From Casuarius casuarius (Eukaryota; Chordata; Aves; Casuariiformes; Casuariidae), in assembly GCA_003342895.1 (NCBI GenBank), contig PTFA01000010.1, positions 8,685,286 to 8,749,285 of the forward strand: 64,000 nt of DNA, written 5' to 3'. Under the pieces are notes generated by a model, which saw nothing but the letters and a program-made list of their open reading frames with translations, was not told where the DNA came from and did not search any database. Position 1 is the stretch's first letter. The number at the start of each line of letters is the position of its first letter. Position numbers and translations under genes: made by a program. Shown here piece after piece: positions 49,343 to 59,904 of the stretch.

Positions 49343-49373
<31 letters not shown>
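49343..49373. repeat. Poly-T run, 31 bases
   Basis: This is the longest homopolymer in the window, 31 uninterrupted T. If it were the tail of a minus-strand retrocopy, the copy would lie to the right. I see no polyadenylation signal (TTTATT on this strand) in the first 40 bases there and no recognisable coding remnant, so a simple repeat is the better call. Length at such runs is error-prone in sequencing. Confidence 0.85.
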
Positions 49374-49374
<1 letters not shown>

Positions 49375-51540
49375 ACTACAAAACAAAGATTGGCTATGAT
49401 TTTAGTTGCTGAATATAATTCTAATGGCTCTGGTCATTCATCCCAAGGCTATTTTTATCTATTTAAATGTGTAGATAAGCCTTTAACATCAAATTTTGCC
49501 TTACACATATACAGTTCCCAGAGATCTTCAGGGGAGTTATGTATATGCAGGAAAGGATGGATCATTTTATTTCTTCAACACTAGATGTACGTTGTTACCC
49601 CAGTACATGTACTACCTGCCACAGAATTACCCATGTACTCCCACTTCCATATTAACTAAGGGAGATTACAATGTGCAACAATGTTAAAATCTTTATAAAA
49701 TCTGATTTGGTGTGACAGCATGCTGGAAATTCTAACAAAAATTATCTGGTTCACCTACACTGCTCCAAAATGTATTTTTCTCAGATGATAAAAGTGAACA
49801 AATACTAAGTAAGAACCAGAATTACACAATACTTTATAAACATGCCATGCTTGATAAATGGTTTACGCTTACTTTCTAGAAAGTTCTTACATTACAGGTG
49901 GCTTTGTAAATAGCAGTATTTAAAATATGCATGGAGATATATTCATCTCATACAAAGGTCAGACAAGTAATTACAGCATTGCGTAGAAGAACTTTCTCTT
50001 TCATTACCTGAAACAATAGGGTTTTCTTAGCTTACTAAATATTTAAGTGACTTCTCTAGTTGCCAGAGAGATTGTAAGCCTGAAATAAAATAATATAGAT
50101 ATATCAAGCAGGATAAGGAGACACTGGACATCTTTTCTCTTACCACTCTGATAATGATTTATTGAGATTGTTGCCAGAGACAGTTTTTGCTAAAACTTTA
50201 GTGCACATATGTTTCTAGTCAGTGAATCTGGGCTCCTAGGATTTCATGGGGAAAAATGTTGCAGGGAAAGGAAGCATCTTGCTCTAGACATTAGTTTAGA
50301 CTAAATATTAGTGTAAATCAGAAGTTGAGGGGATAGTCCTCTCTACTACCTCCTGTATAACTCCAAATAGGCCTAGAGGTGTATAACAGTGTCTAATAAA
50401 GTTTAAATGATTTTAAAGAATTTGGGTTATACAGCTTTACACCTCTTTCTTTGTTTTAACTTGGCTCTCCAGATCTTTTTTGCCTAAACGTTCACAAGCT
50501 TTTGGTATCATTAAACAAGTAAGCATCTTATAAAAAAATATACTTTCACTGATTTGATTTCTAGTTAGTGGAAAGAAGCATGTTTAAATCAATATATTAA
50601 ATAAAATAAAGTAGATTTTAATAGATTAAAAATGTTAGAACATAATTCCTTATACAGGAATCCTTATCATTTTTGGAAACAGCTATGTATCTAAGTTTCA
50701 GCTATTTGTGGTAGAAGGTGCTATAAAGAACAAATCAAAGGTATTCTTAGGAAAGGACAAATATCCATTTATTTGGTCTGTTCAAACAAAATGTGAATTA
50801 AAAGAAATTATTAGACACAACTTTTTTAAAGGATAGGTTCTTACAGATCATTTGGAGCATTCATCTGTATTATCTACCTCCACGGCCATGAAAAAACCAT
50901 GATTCATAAAGAACTGGAGAAGAGGAAAACTTTATTAGCTAAAATCCAAAAAGCTCCAAAAGACCTTGATTTGTCTGGTTCTTGATAAACAAGCTTTTAT
51001 GTATTTATCTGCCACTGAATACTGAGTGCATAGTTAATGTCAAAGATTGCTTAGCCATTGACCAATATGTTCTACCAAATGACAGATAGTAAAATGATGT
51101 GATTCCTTGAAAAGAAATGAGTGGTGACTTTCAGTGAACCTAAATGACTTTCAGGGAACTTTTCACATTGTAAGTATTTTTATATATTTTACAAACTAAT
51201 GTTTGATATCAGTGTAAGTTTACAAGTAAACAGAAAATCAGTTATTAAGTGAAATTTCCCATTTCCTTAACCTCTTCCACATTAAAGTAGTTTTACGTAA
51301 TACTTCCCATACTTCTTCCACTAACATATAAATATCAAAGCTGTTCAGTGAAAGGAACCACTGTTTTTCTTCTTGTTCTCCCTTAAACTCAGTTGTGAGT
51401 ATGTCTATCTTGAGGTAATGTGTAGTCCAGGTCTATTCACATTAATAAATTGTTATTTTTGTAAAGTATAGACAATAATTTGAGTCTGCAAGTTGAAGCT
51501 CAAAAGATAAGAGCTCAAAGTTTTACCAAATGAGCCACAC

Positions 51541-51581
51541 TTGTACAGAATAAATACCCTCTTGTACAGAATAAATACCCT
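51541..51581. repeat. 21-bp tandem duplication
   Basis: The unit TTGTACAGAATAAATACCCT plus one base occurs twice in a row (51541-51561, 51562-51581), identical over 20 bases. It is a recent local duplication with no evident function. Confidence 0.85.
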
Positions 51582-51694
51582 GAAGGAAACATGGACATAT
51601 TCATGGACATTCATTCCCCAGTTATTTCTACAACTTAGTCAGCATCTTCTCCAGTTTTTCCCCTGAAAATGAGCTTTTCATTTGAGAAATACAG

Positions 51695-51721
51695 ATATCA
51701 CTTTCTTACGTAAAGTGATAT
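51695..51721. repeat. Perfect 10-bp hairpin
   Basis: ATATCACTTT and AAAGTGATAT form a perfect inverted repeat around the 7-base loop CTTACGT. The stem is AT-rich and short. No downstream T-run or other context suggests a function. Confidence 0.6.
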
Positions 51722-53454
51722 TCTGAGAACACATCTTGAAAATGCTCAGATCCTCTGGTGATAAGCTCTCTAGAAAAATCTGTACCTAAGCTATTTCCTC
51801 TCATTATCAGAGTTTCATTTTATTCATAACTCAAAGCTACCTGCATGAGTAGTCTCTGATCAGCAAGTGATTTATCAGAGAATATCACATGTCAAAGAAA
51901 ACTGGAAGAGTTGGGAATAGAGAATTTCTAGAAAGCTCAGAAGACTAGACTGAAGTAATGCTTGGCTTGCTTTCTTCCACAAGCTCTTCAGACATTCATT
52001 TTTGATTTAAAGACAGCCAGACAACATTCCCAGCTTCTCCAAATCATCACCTTTATCTATTTAGAAATCACAGCATTGATAATCAGCCCACTGACATTGT
52101 TGACCTTTGGATCAGGCCTCACATGTTTAGAAAATGTGTTTAACCAGATGCCAGTTATATTATAAGAACTGAATAATGACTATATCAAAAGGTAGAGTAA
52201 ATTTTGCTGATACATTACAAAACATTGGCCCCACAAGTAATAAGACTTAAAGGGTGCTTCCGCTGTGTTCAAATCTTTCCTTTGTGTCTTGACCTTTTTT
52301 CATTAGCATATTCCTTCTAATTTTCAGTCATTTACCATGTGAGATAAAATCCACACAGAGTTCATATAAAACTTGAAACAGTTTCTGCTGCTTCTGTTTT
52401 CATTTTATTTAGGTTTATTTTTCTAAACCACGTTACCGTATACCTTGCCAATGTAACTCCTTTGGAAATAACGTATTAATTCAAACAATGTTTGTTTGGA
52501 GGAACTCTTTGATAGCTTTCAGCTGGTTAAACACACTTAGATAGCATCCTATTGGTTTCTCACACAGAAGTGAAAGGATAATATGCTTACCAAGTGTCAG
52601 CATTGATGCAATATCCTTACAACATATAAATACTTGCAATCCTATATACTACTTAGCAATACTTTTCTCTCAGAAGCCCTCAGCTGCCAAAGTTCATGCA
52701 GTTCATGTGTATCGTTCAGTTAAAATCTCAGCTGAAATATTTGGATGCAATGCTGCGTTCTCAAGCTCTATGGAAGCCATACAGACACATCCTCTACACA
52801 GATAACAGGATGGGCCAAACAGATACTTCTAGAGCAAATTAGCTCTACTGATGTATATTTTTGTTGAAAGTAGTTGCTAAAATTGTTCTCATGCATCCAG
52901 AATGAAATGTAACTTGATAACACACCCACTGAAAATATAAAGCAAGTTCAGAAAAGGAAACTGCATACTCAGATTTGTTTTTAAAGCATTAATAAACTGC
53001 CTGATTATTTTATTTTCCAAGAGAAACAAAAAGCTAAATGTGCCATAAGCAAAATCCAATGAAATTCTTTATGCTTCTAAAATGAACTTGAGATCCTATT
53101 AGTGAAAATAATAATTCACGATCATATTTTCATAACAGTTTTCTCTCTTTTACTGCTCTCTGAAACACCTAAAGAAACAATGAGGGAAAGTAATTACATA
53201 CAAATGAATGTTAAATGCAATATGAGCAAAACTTTACCTCTTTAGTATAATAGCCTTTTCCCTCTCGTCAAAAAAATAAAGTAACACTTTATGGGTATAT
53301 ATTTCAATTAAAATGCAACACCCTAGAAAATTAAATAATAGCTAGAGAAAGATTTAATAACAAAAAGTATTTTGGCACATGATTTGGCGCAAATGTCAAA
53401 CTTTTGGTTTTCTAATTGTCTCTGAGAATATCACTCCTTCAAAGTAATTTGTAC

Positions 53455-54295
53455 ATTGCTGACTTACGTTCAACTTGTTGGCCAACAGGACCCCCAGGTC
53501 CTTCTCTGCAGACCTGCTTTCCATCAGGTTGGTCCCCAGCCTGTACTGGTGCACAGGGTTATTCCTCCCCAGGTGCAGGATTTTGCACTTCCCTTTATTG
53601 AACTTCAGGAGGTTCCCCTCTGCCCATCTCTCCAGCCTGTTGAGGTCCCTCTAAATGGCAGCACAGCCCTCTGGGGTATCAGCCACTCCTCCCAGTTTTG
53701 TATCATCACCAAATTTGCTGAGGGTGCACTCGGTCCCATTATCTAGGTCACTGAAGATGTTAAACAGTATTGGACCCAGTATTGACCCCTCGGGGACACA
53801 GCTAGTTACTGGCCTCCAACTAGGCTTAATGCCACTGATCCAACCCTCTGAGCTCTGCCATTCAGCCAGTTTTCAATCCACCTCACTGTCTGCTCATCTA
53901 GCCCATATTTCATCAGCTTGTCTATGAGTCTGTTGTGGGAGACAGCGTTGAAAGCCTTACTGAAGTCAAGGTTGAAAACATCCACTGCTCTCACCTCATC
54001 TACCCAACCACTCATCCCAGCATAGAAGGCTATCAGGTTGGTTTTGCATGATTTCCCCTTTGTGAATCCATGCTGTCTACTCCCCGATCACCTTCCTGTT
54101 CTTCACGTGCCTGGAAATGGTATCCAGAAAAAGTTGCCCTATAACCTTCCCATGGATCAAGGTGAGGCTGATAGGCCTGTTGTTTCTCTGGGTCCTCCTT
54201 CTTGCCCTTTCTGAAGACTGGAGTGATATTTGCTTTTTTCCAGTCCTCAGGCACCTCTCTTGATCTCCATGACCATATGCCTTTGAAAGTTATCT
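53455..54295 (-). mobile_element. CR1 LINE internal fragment with reverse-transcriptase domain
   Basis: This is the best-preserved transposon in the window. On the minus strand it reads through CR1 ORF2 in order: 'EDWKKANITPVFRKGKKED' (about 54250-54190), 'RAVDVFNLDFSKAFNAVSH' (about 53990-53930, palm motif A region), '[15 protein letters not shown]', '[15 protein letters not shown]' (about 53730-53690, catalytic motif), 'LLKFNKGKCKILHLGRNN' and 'EKDLGVLLANKLNVSQQ'. The family carries FADD at the catalytic site, so FGDD here is a substitution beside the two aspartates. Frameshifts between the pieces (for example near 54150 and 53810) show it is dead. Both ends are cut: the 5' part of ORF2 and the whole 3' end are missing. 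Confidence 0.92.
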
Positions 54296-56990
54296 GAGAC
54301 TGTTCACTGTACGACTATCGTAACTTGATAATTCCCCTCTTCTCAAAGTCCTGATAAGGAGCCATGATTGCCACTAACTGACATTCTTTCACAACCAGAC
54401 ACTGTCTACACTTACATGATTCACTGAGTTTTTCTTCTCTTTTGGTCCACTGAAGAATCATAACTGGCAGTGTTGAGCTAGTCTCGTAATTTGTTTCGAA
54501 AGAATGCGCTTAATGAACTCTTTCTAAAAAACTGTAAATTTTGGCTGAAGAGAAACTGACAGGATGTTTATTGGAGAAAAGCCAAAATCAACCCATCCTA
54601 AACAAAATGGAATCCCTGAGAAAGAATCCGATCCCCAAAACCAAGAACACATTTGGATTTAGATACCTGAGGCTAGATAGATTCTATCACTATCATATAA
54701 CTATTCTCACAGCTTTTTACAATACCTGCTATAACAAAGCAATGGATCTGAAATGTGTCAGTGGACTTCAGAATGACAGTCATCCCCTAAATAATGGATT
54801 TTTTTGTCAGTGGCCTCTGGAGTGTAGACTTTCCTGGTTCCTATCTGCACAATCGCAGTCTTAAAATTTAGCTCCCCTACCATCCTTATTTTCTACATGC
54901 TACTGCATGTTCAGACTCAGATTTGGCATATGCCAGCTTGCTTCTTGGCAGACAAACTTAATATTGGAGAAGGGACAGGAAGAAAGGATTGAGATCTGGT
55001 CTGTGCTTCAGCTCTATTGTTACAGAAGGTGTGGGCATGGCTGAGTTGAGTTTGACTTAAGTTGTCTTGGCTCTAATCCTCCAACAGTTTATCAGCTTGC
55101 TCATGACCTTCTCCCATGACCTGATGCAGATGTAATCCCAGTGTTCTACTAAAAATTTATGTTAGGCATGAAACAGACTTTCATTTTGGGGGGAGTCGTT
55201 ATATAATTTTGTAGTTAGTATGTGGAACAAGGGTCAGTAAATAAAAATATAGAAGGGATGTCCAGGGGCCTGGAGCCTGGGAGAAAAATCAAACTTCTGG
55301 ATATAGTTAAGAAAGCAAAATTTTTCTTCTGACAAATCTCTAATCAGCACATAAGGCCACGGAGGGAATATGACTCAGATCTGGATGCAATAGAACAGGG
55401 AATACAACTACAAGTTTAAAAAAGGAAGGTTTTATATGTATACATACAAAACCTCAGCTAGCCCTGCCTGTTCCATGAAGAGCAGACTGGATGTAATCCA
55501 TGTGATGTAATCCTTGAGCACCTGTGATTCACTCACATGACTGCAAGTGAAACAGCAAGTTAGACCACAGCCTCCATGGTGCATTCAAGGTGTAAAGCCA
55601 CAGGGAATGAGTCCTTAACTGGACAGCGAGAAGGTTGATTTTGGAGATCCCCTTGCCACAAATGTATATGTTGTGCATACTCCAGTTGCAGGCCAAGGGA
55701 AGGTCATTGCTGAAGATAGACAACTTCTATGAAATCTGGCTGACTACACAGGAATAATGCAGGTAAATTTGCAGAGGGAGTGTGGATGGAAGGTTGGTCA
55801 TGATGGGGTGAAGTACATACGAAATAAAGGCAAGTCCAAACTCCTGCTATGAAAATTCTCTAACTGCTTGAGCCTAATATGAGTCTAAACATCAGCTATC
55901 AGGGCAGTTTGTGCACCACTTCAGAGGTTGTACCTCTCCAGATCTTTCAGATCTCTGAGGAACACTGAAAACTATACATGTAGTGGAAAGGTAAAGTACA
56001 AGAGAATAGATATCATACTATAGAAAATAGACATTTAAACAACTCTCTGATGAAAACTCTTATACCAAATAATTTTGTTAATATCATTATTTGACGTGTA
56101 CCTAAAGGAAAATGAATTTTCTGTAATTCTAATTAGGATAGCTTTCTTAAAAATAAATGAAAGTCCTAATAAAGTTAATCTGAGTGAGAAGAGAATTTAG
56201 AGCTAATAGAAATGGAAGTCACATTTTGCTTTATAAATAGGTGTTTAAGTTGTGTAGAAGAGCATTTATAATAAAGCTTCCATAATTTTAAAATGTACAG
56301 GCAAGCTTATTATTGTGAATTAGGTTCATCCATACCATGCTTATGGAATGTGAAAAGTTAGGTGGTGGCAAGTCTTACAGCCTGTGGGGTCAATATTGCC
56401 CCCAGACACACGTGTATGTGTCATTTATCTGCTACAATGCTAGCCAATACTTGCTGATTTTAGAAAGTATGTGCACACAACGGTAGGCAAGACTGAACAG
56501 TGACTTTTAAATTTGAAGTTTCTTTATTCAAATGCAAATACTTTTTGCAATCTGATTCTAATTAACAACAGAGTCATTCATTCATTCTCTCTTTAACAAA
56601 TGAGCAGAAATCCCCTCCCTTTAGCAATACACACATATTTGATAGTAACTAAATACTTAAGGTGATTATGTGTTATAAGATCTAATTCTGTTGTTTATAT
56701 CTCACTTATATAGGCCATGAAGCCACTATGTTGTATTACTTCTTCAGGGACACCGAAAGATGAAATTCTTCATCCACAGCTGCCCAGAAAGCCGTGAAGC
56801 CACTTTCTAAACAAAAAGAAAACTTCAGGGTTGGCCTAATACTCAGCTCATATTCTACATAAGAGAAAAGTAGCTATTGAATGTCAGCAGTGGCAGATAG
56901 CTTAGCCTTTTCATGACCTGAGTTCCCTATTATATGATACTACTCATTGATTCCATTTATTCCAATTAATAAAATTAAATTTATGTAAAT
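54296..56990. other. Non-coding unique DNA
   Basis: No gene or repeat family is recognisable. One plus-strand frame of 107 codons (54541-54864) and small minus-strand frames have no family resemblance. The region is AT-rich and non-repetitive. Confidence 0.5.
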
Positions 56991-56992
56991 CT

Positions 56993-57118
56993 GCTGGCTA
57001 CATTCTTCTTAATGCAGTTGGCCTTCTTCAACACAAGAGCCTACTGCTGGCTTATGTCCAACTTGTTTTTCACCAAGATCCCCAGATTCTCTTCAGCAAA
57101 ATTGCTTCTAGCAAACCC
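56993..57118 (-). mobile_element. Small CR1 LINE internal fragment
   Basis: The plus strand reads 'cattcttcttaatgcagttg', 'gccttcttcaacacaag', 'ctgctggcttatgtccaact' and 'tgtttttcaccaagatcccc'. This is the reverse complement of a CR1 ORF2 segment just downstream of the catalytic core. It overlaps the part of CR1 seen at the low-coordinate end of the 53.5 kb copy, so it is a separate insertion and not a piece of that one. Both ends are truncated and divergence is clear. Confidence 0.75.
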
Positions 57119-57195
57119 TTGTTTAAGGGTAGAGGCAAGAAGTGCAAAAACATTTTTTTTTCCTCAGACTACAATTACTAGAGTGTTTACATACC

Positions 57196-57228
57196 CTAGA
57201 AGAGATTAGACATCTCTAGAAGAGATTA
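57196..57228. repeat. 20-bp tandem duplication, 1.65 copies
   Basis: CTAGAAGAGATTA repeats at 57196-57208 and 57216-57228 with 'gacatct' between. It is a short local duplication. Confidence 0.7.
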
Positions 57229-57583
57229 CTTCAGAAGATCTTGAAAAGACTTACAGCTGTCAGTCATAGATTCTGCTATAGTCTTTTATTTTATTTCTAG
57301 AAGATCTTCACCCCGTGTTGCACTAATGAGTTGCTGAGTTGTTCGAGGACCTATAGGCAACGTCTACAGTAGTGCAACATGATAGAAGCAGATCCGAAGA
57401 ACAAAACAGTGCTGATGTTTCAGTCCACACTATGTGTTTCAGGGATTTTACTTTGTATCTCTATCTGGTCTTACAGACTGAACATCTGTTAACAGCTGGC
57501 ATATATTAGGTGCACTCCTTCCAGTTTAACTAAAAGAAATTCAGCTCATGTGTTCCAAGACCATTCCACAGTGTGAATTAAAG

Positions 57584-58190
57584 TGTGTCAGGGCACAGAA
57601 GGCACTTAGAGGCCTTAATGGCCCTGACCAGCCTTTCCTGGGGCCTCCAGCCACCTTGCCCTTAGGCCCAGGAGTCCATTTAAGATCAGCCCTGGGCCTT
57701 CAGTCGCTGTCTGAGCCATAATGGAGGAGACCCAATCTCTAGCTCAGCCACTACCATGCCTGTGTCTGGCTGTGATCCCAGTTGATCCAGATTCCAACCT
57801 GTGGACTCACTTCCTGCCTTGACCTCAGACCTTCCTTGTCACCATGGACCCACCCAGCAATCACTGGATCCGATCCTGATCCTGGCCTGTGGATTGATCT
57901 CCTGGCTTGACCTCTGATCTGTGTCATCACCACAAACTTACTGGGCAGTCTTGACTCTTGGTTGAACCTGGCCACAATGCCATGGTCTGTCCTGCCCACT
58001 CAGGTACTGTGGGACTGGGTCCTGCCTGGTGAGCCAGCCCTGCTGGCTGTACTATTGTGCTCAGCTTCTGGCTCCCCATCCCTTAGGGAGCAGCCAGCCT
58101 GTGTTGCTCTCACACAACAAATGGGGACAATTGTGAGATTCACTTAATAAACACACTCCTCATCTAAGTCAAAACACTAATGTGGGCACA
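57584..58190 (+). mobile_element. LTR-like element, probably a solo LTR
   Basis: A GC-rich island of about 600 bases with sharp borders in AT-rich DNA. It begins TGTGTCAGGGCACAG and can be closed at ...GTGGGCACA, giving TG...CA ends. A TATA-like 'atttaagatcag' lies near 57680 and a polyadenylation signal AATAAA at 58146-58151, about 45 bases before the proposed end; this is the layout of a retroviral-type LTR read on the plus strand. The middle holds an imperfect tandem of about 88 bases (starts near 57798 and 57886). I see no matching second LTR, no clear primer-binding site and no target-site duplication, so the exact borders are uncertain and a solo LTR is the simplest reading. The open frames inside are short and not gene-like. 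Confidence 0.5.
58146..58151 (+). promoter_or_regulatory. Polyadenylation signal inside the LTR-like element
   Basis: AATAAA near the end of the GC-rich island. Its place, late in the element and before a CA ending, is where the R/U5 part of an LTR carries it. Whether it is used is unknown. Confidence 0.4.
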
Positions 58191-59734
58191 CCTATAGAAT
58201 CCTTCTCAGAATCGTGGGGGAAAGGAAGTCTCATGATCAGGCATTGGAAGCAAATCCTGTATCGTGAAACATACTCCAAGGGAGTCATTAAGGCCTGGAA
58301 ATTATGAATAAGGTATCAGAGGTTGGTACAGAAGACACCAACGATTTATGTCCCTAGCAAAGGACCTACGTCTGTGATGACACAACAACTCTTGAAACTC
58401 CATCACAGTAGGAGAAGTGGCAAGAAAAAAACCTCTGGATCCTGGTGATCTAAATAGGAATCTGGTGATACTACGCGTTTAGAGATGAAGTCCTATGATT
58501 GACGATCTTCTGCACAAGATACCAACAGTGTCGCTCCTTCAGTCACATAATATAAATCTGCAAATGTTGACAGAACCGTTGTGCAATACAAACATTCATA
58601 ATACTAATAACCTGCTGCTGACAAATTGGCTCTAGAGTAAGCAGCACTGACCACCTTGGAGCGATCTGACTAATACTGGCTAGTCTGAGGCATGGTTTTA
58701 TATGTGATACAGAGGTGTGTTGACCAACAGGTAGGTGAATGCTAGGAGAGTTCTAGCCTTCTTAGTTTTTAGCCTGCTCTTACACTCAAAAGTCCTAGAA
58801 GTCTCGAGGGAGTTAGATGCATCTCATAACCAGTTTCTGGTTATGGAGATCAAAATTTTAATTAACAGTAGTATCAAACAATAGAAAAAAAGAGGATCCT
58901 GAGAGAAGAATAAAAGCATTTTAGAAAAATATAAAGCCCAAATGGAACCAACAGGACAAAACAAAAGCTCTGAAGAGTCTAGTTAATATTAACAATAGTT
59001 TTCAGATTTGCATCCTCAAACAAGAGGCGAGAGATGAGGTGAACAAAAGCCACAAAAGCTAATGCTCTAAAGTCAGTGAACTTCTGATTCTGCTTTCTGT
59101 TCAGAGGGGAATGTATTTGAAGACTGGCTGTAGCATCTGTGTAGGAGATGTTGGGGGTAAAATACACAGTAAGCAAATTTATCCTCCGATGTGTGCTGTG
59201 TGGTGTGAAGACGACTGCTTGGATTTTGTGGTCAATCAGATTTGGTGTTTCAGAAAATGCACAATGTTCCACATACCTTCCTCTGTTTCTTGTGCAGCGC
59301 TCTCCTGCTTCTTCTCTTGCTCCTTCCTCCTTCTTTTGTCTCTCTGCTCTTGAATAGAGAGGGCACTCTACAATAGTCACGAGAATAAAAAAAAATATCT
59401 TTGGTGATGTGGCATTACTATAAGAAGGCTGACATTTCAAATAGGACATAGCAGATGGCGAGCACTGTTCTACTTGATGATGAGTGGCTCCTGCTGGTCT
59501 TAGACTGTACTAGTAGGAGAAAACGGAGAATGCAGCTCAGTTCATTATGTTCTAATGTCTGCGGCAATGCTCTGCTTCAGGTGCTTTATGAATTTTATTT
59601 TCTCTGGCACACCTTTTTTAAAAACCTTTCTGCTACAACAGGATTTCTGCTTTTCAAGACTATCAAGTTGACAGATACAGATGAAAGAACAGATTCCTTC
59701 AGAGATTTGTAACAGAACAGTAGAACATAAGAGG
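58191..59734. other. Non-coding DNA between LTR-like element and CR1 tail
   Basis: No gene is recognisable. A 156-codon minus-strand frame (59449-58979) has no family resemblance. The first few hundred bases after the LTR-like element contain several CpG-bearing words (for example 'tactacgcgtttag' near 58471), unusual for this window. They could be remnant internal sequence of the element, but no retroviral protein motif is visible. Confidence 0.4.
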
Positions 59735-59904
59735 ACATATAAGCATTGGAACATGCTGTGGAACCTCTGTCCTTGAAGGTTTTCAAGATCGGACTTGAGA
59801 ATGCCTTGAGCAACCTGCTCTGAATTTGGTGTTAATCTTGCTTTGAGTAAGAGGCTGGATTAGACAATCTTCTGAGGTCCCTTCCAACCTCTACTATTCT
59901 ATGG
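59735..59904 (+). mobile_element. CR1 LINE 3' tail
   Basis: The segment runs 'gcattggaacatgctgtgga', 'ccttgaaggttttcaagat', 'gagcaacctgctctgaattt', 'aggctggattagacaatctt' and 'aggtcccttccaacctctac' and ends 'tattctatgg'. This is the last 170 bases of CR1, in order, including the terminal 'attctatg' unit. It is strongly 5'-truncated, as is usual. Confidence 0.88.

Larger units (their letters stand above)
28791..53454. other. Non-coding AT-rich unique DNA with simple repeats
   Basis: No recognisable gene in nearly 25 kb. Open frames reach 133 codons (40986-40585, minus) without family resemblance. Contents are a T run with CTT units (28973-29002), a MIR-like fragment (about 30983-31085), small tandem repeats (32224-32251, 34886-34900, 51541-51581), A or T runs (40099-40110, 45889-45900, 47607-47622, 49343-49373), a possible CR1 tail (44755-44800), a possible old repeat (48900-48938) and a 10-bp hairpin (51695-51721). 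Several segments have splice-like borders and an open frame and are listed in the findings; each could be chance. Confidence 0.5.

Noticed and set aside
53416..53927. Overlapping plus-strand ORFs of 61-96 codons
   Set aside because: They are antisense shadows of the minus-strand CR1 reverse-transcriptase fragment.
57751..58147. ORFs on both strands inside the GC-rich island
   Set aside because: They lie within the LTR-like element, have no protein family resemblance, and are expected in GC-rich DNA with few stops.
58979..59449. 156-codon minus-strand ORF
   Set aside because: No recognisable domain, and two short plus-strand frames are open over the same bases. The length is possible by chance in this much DNA.
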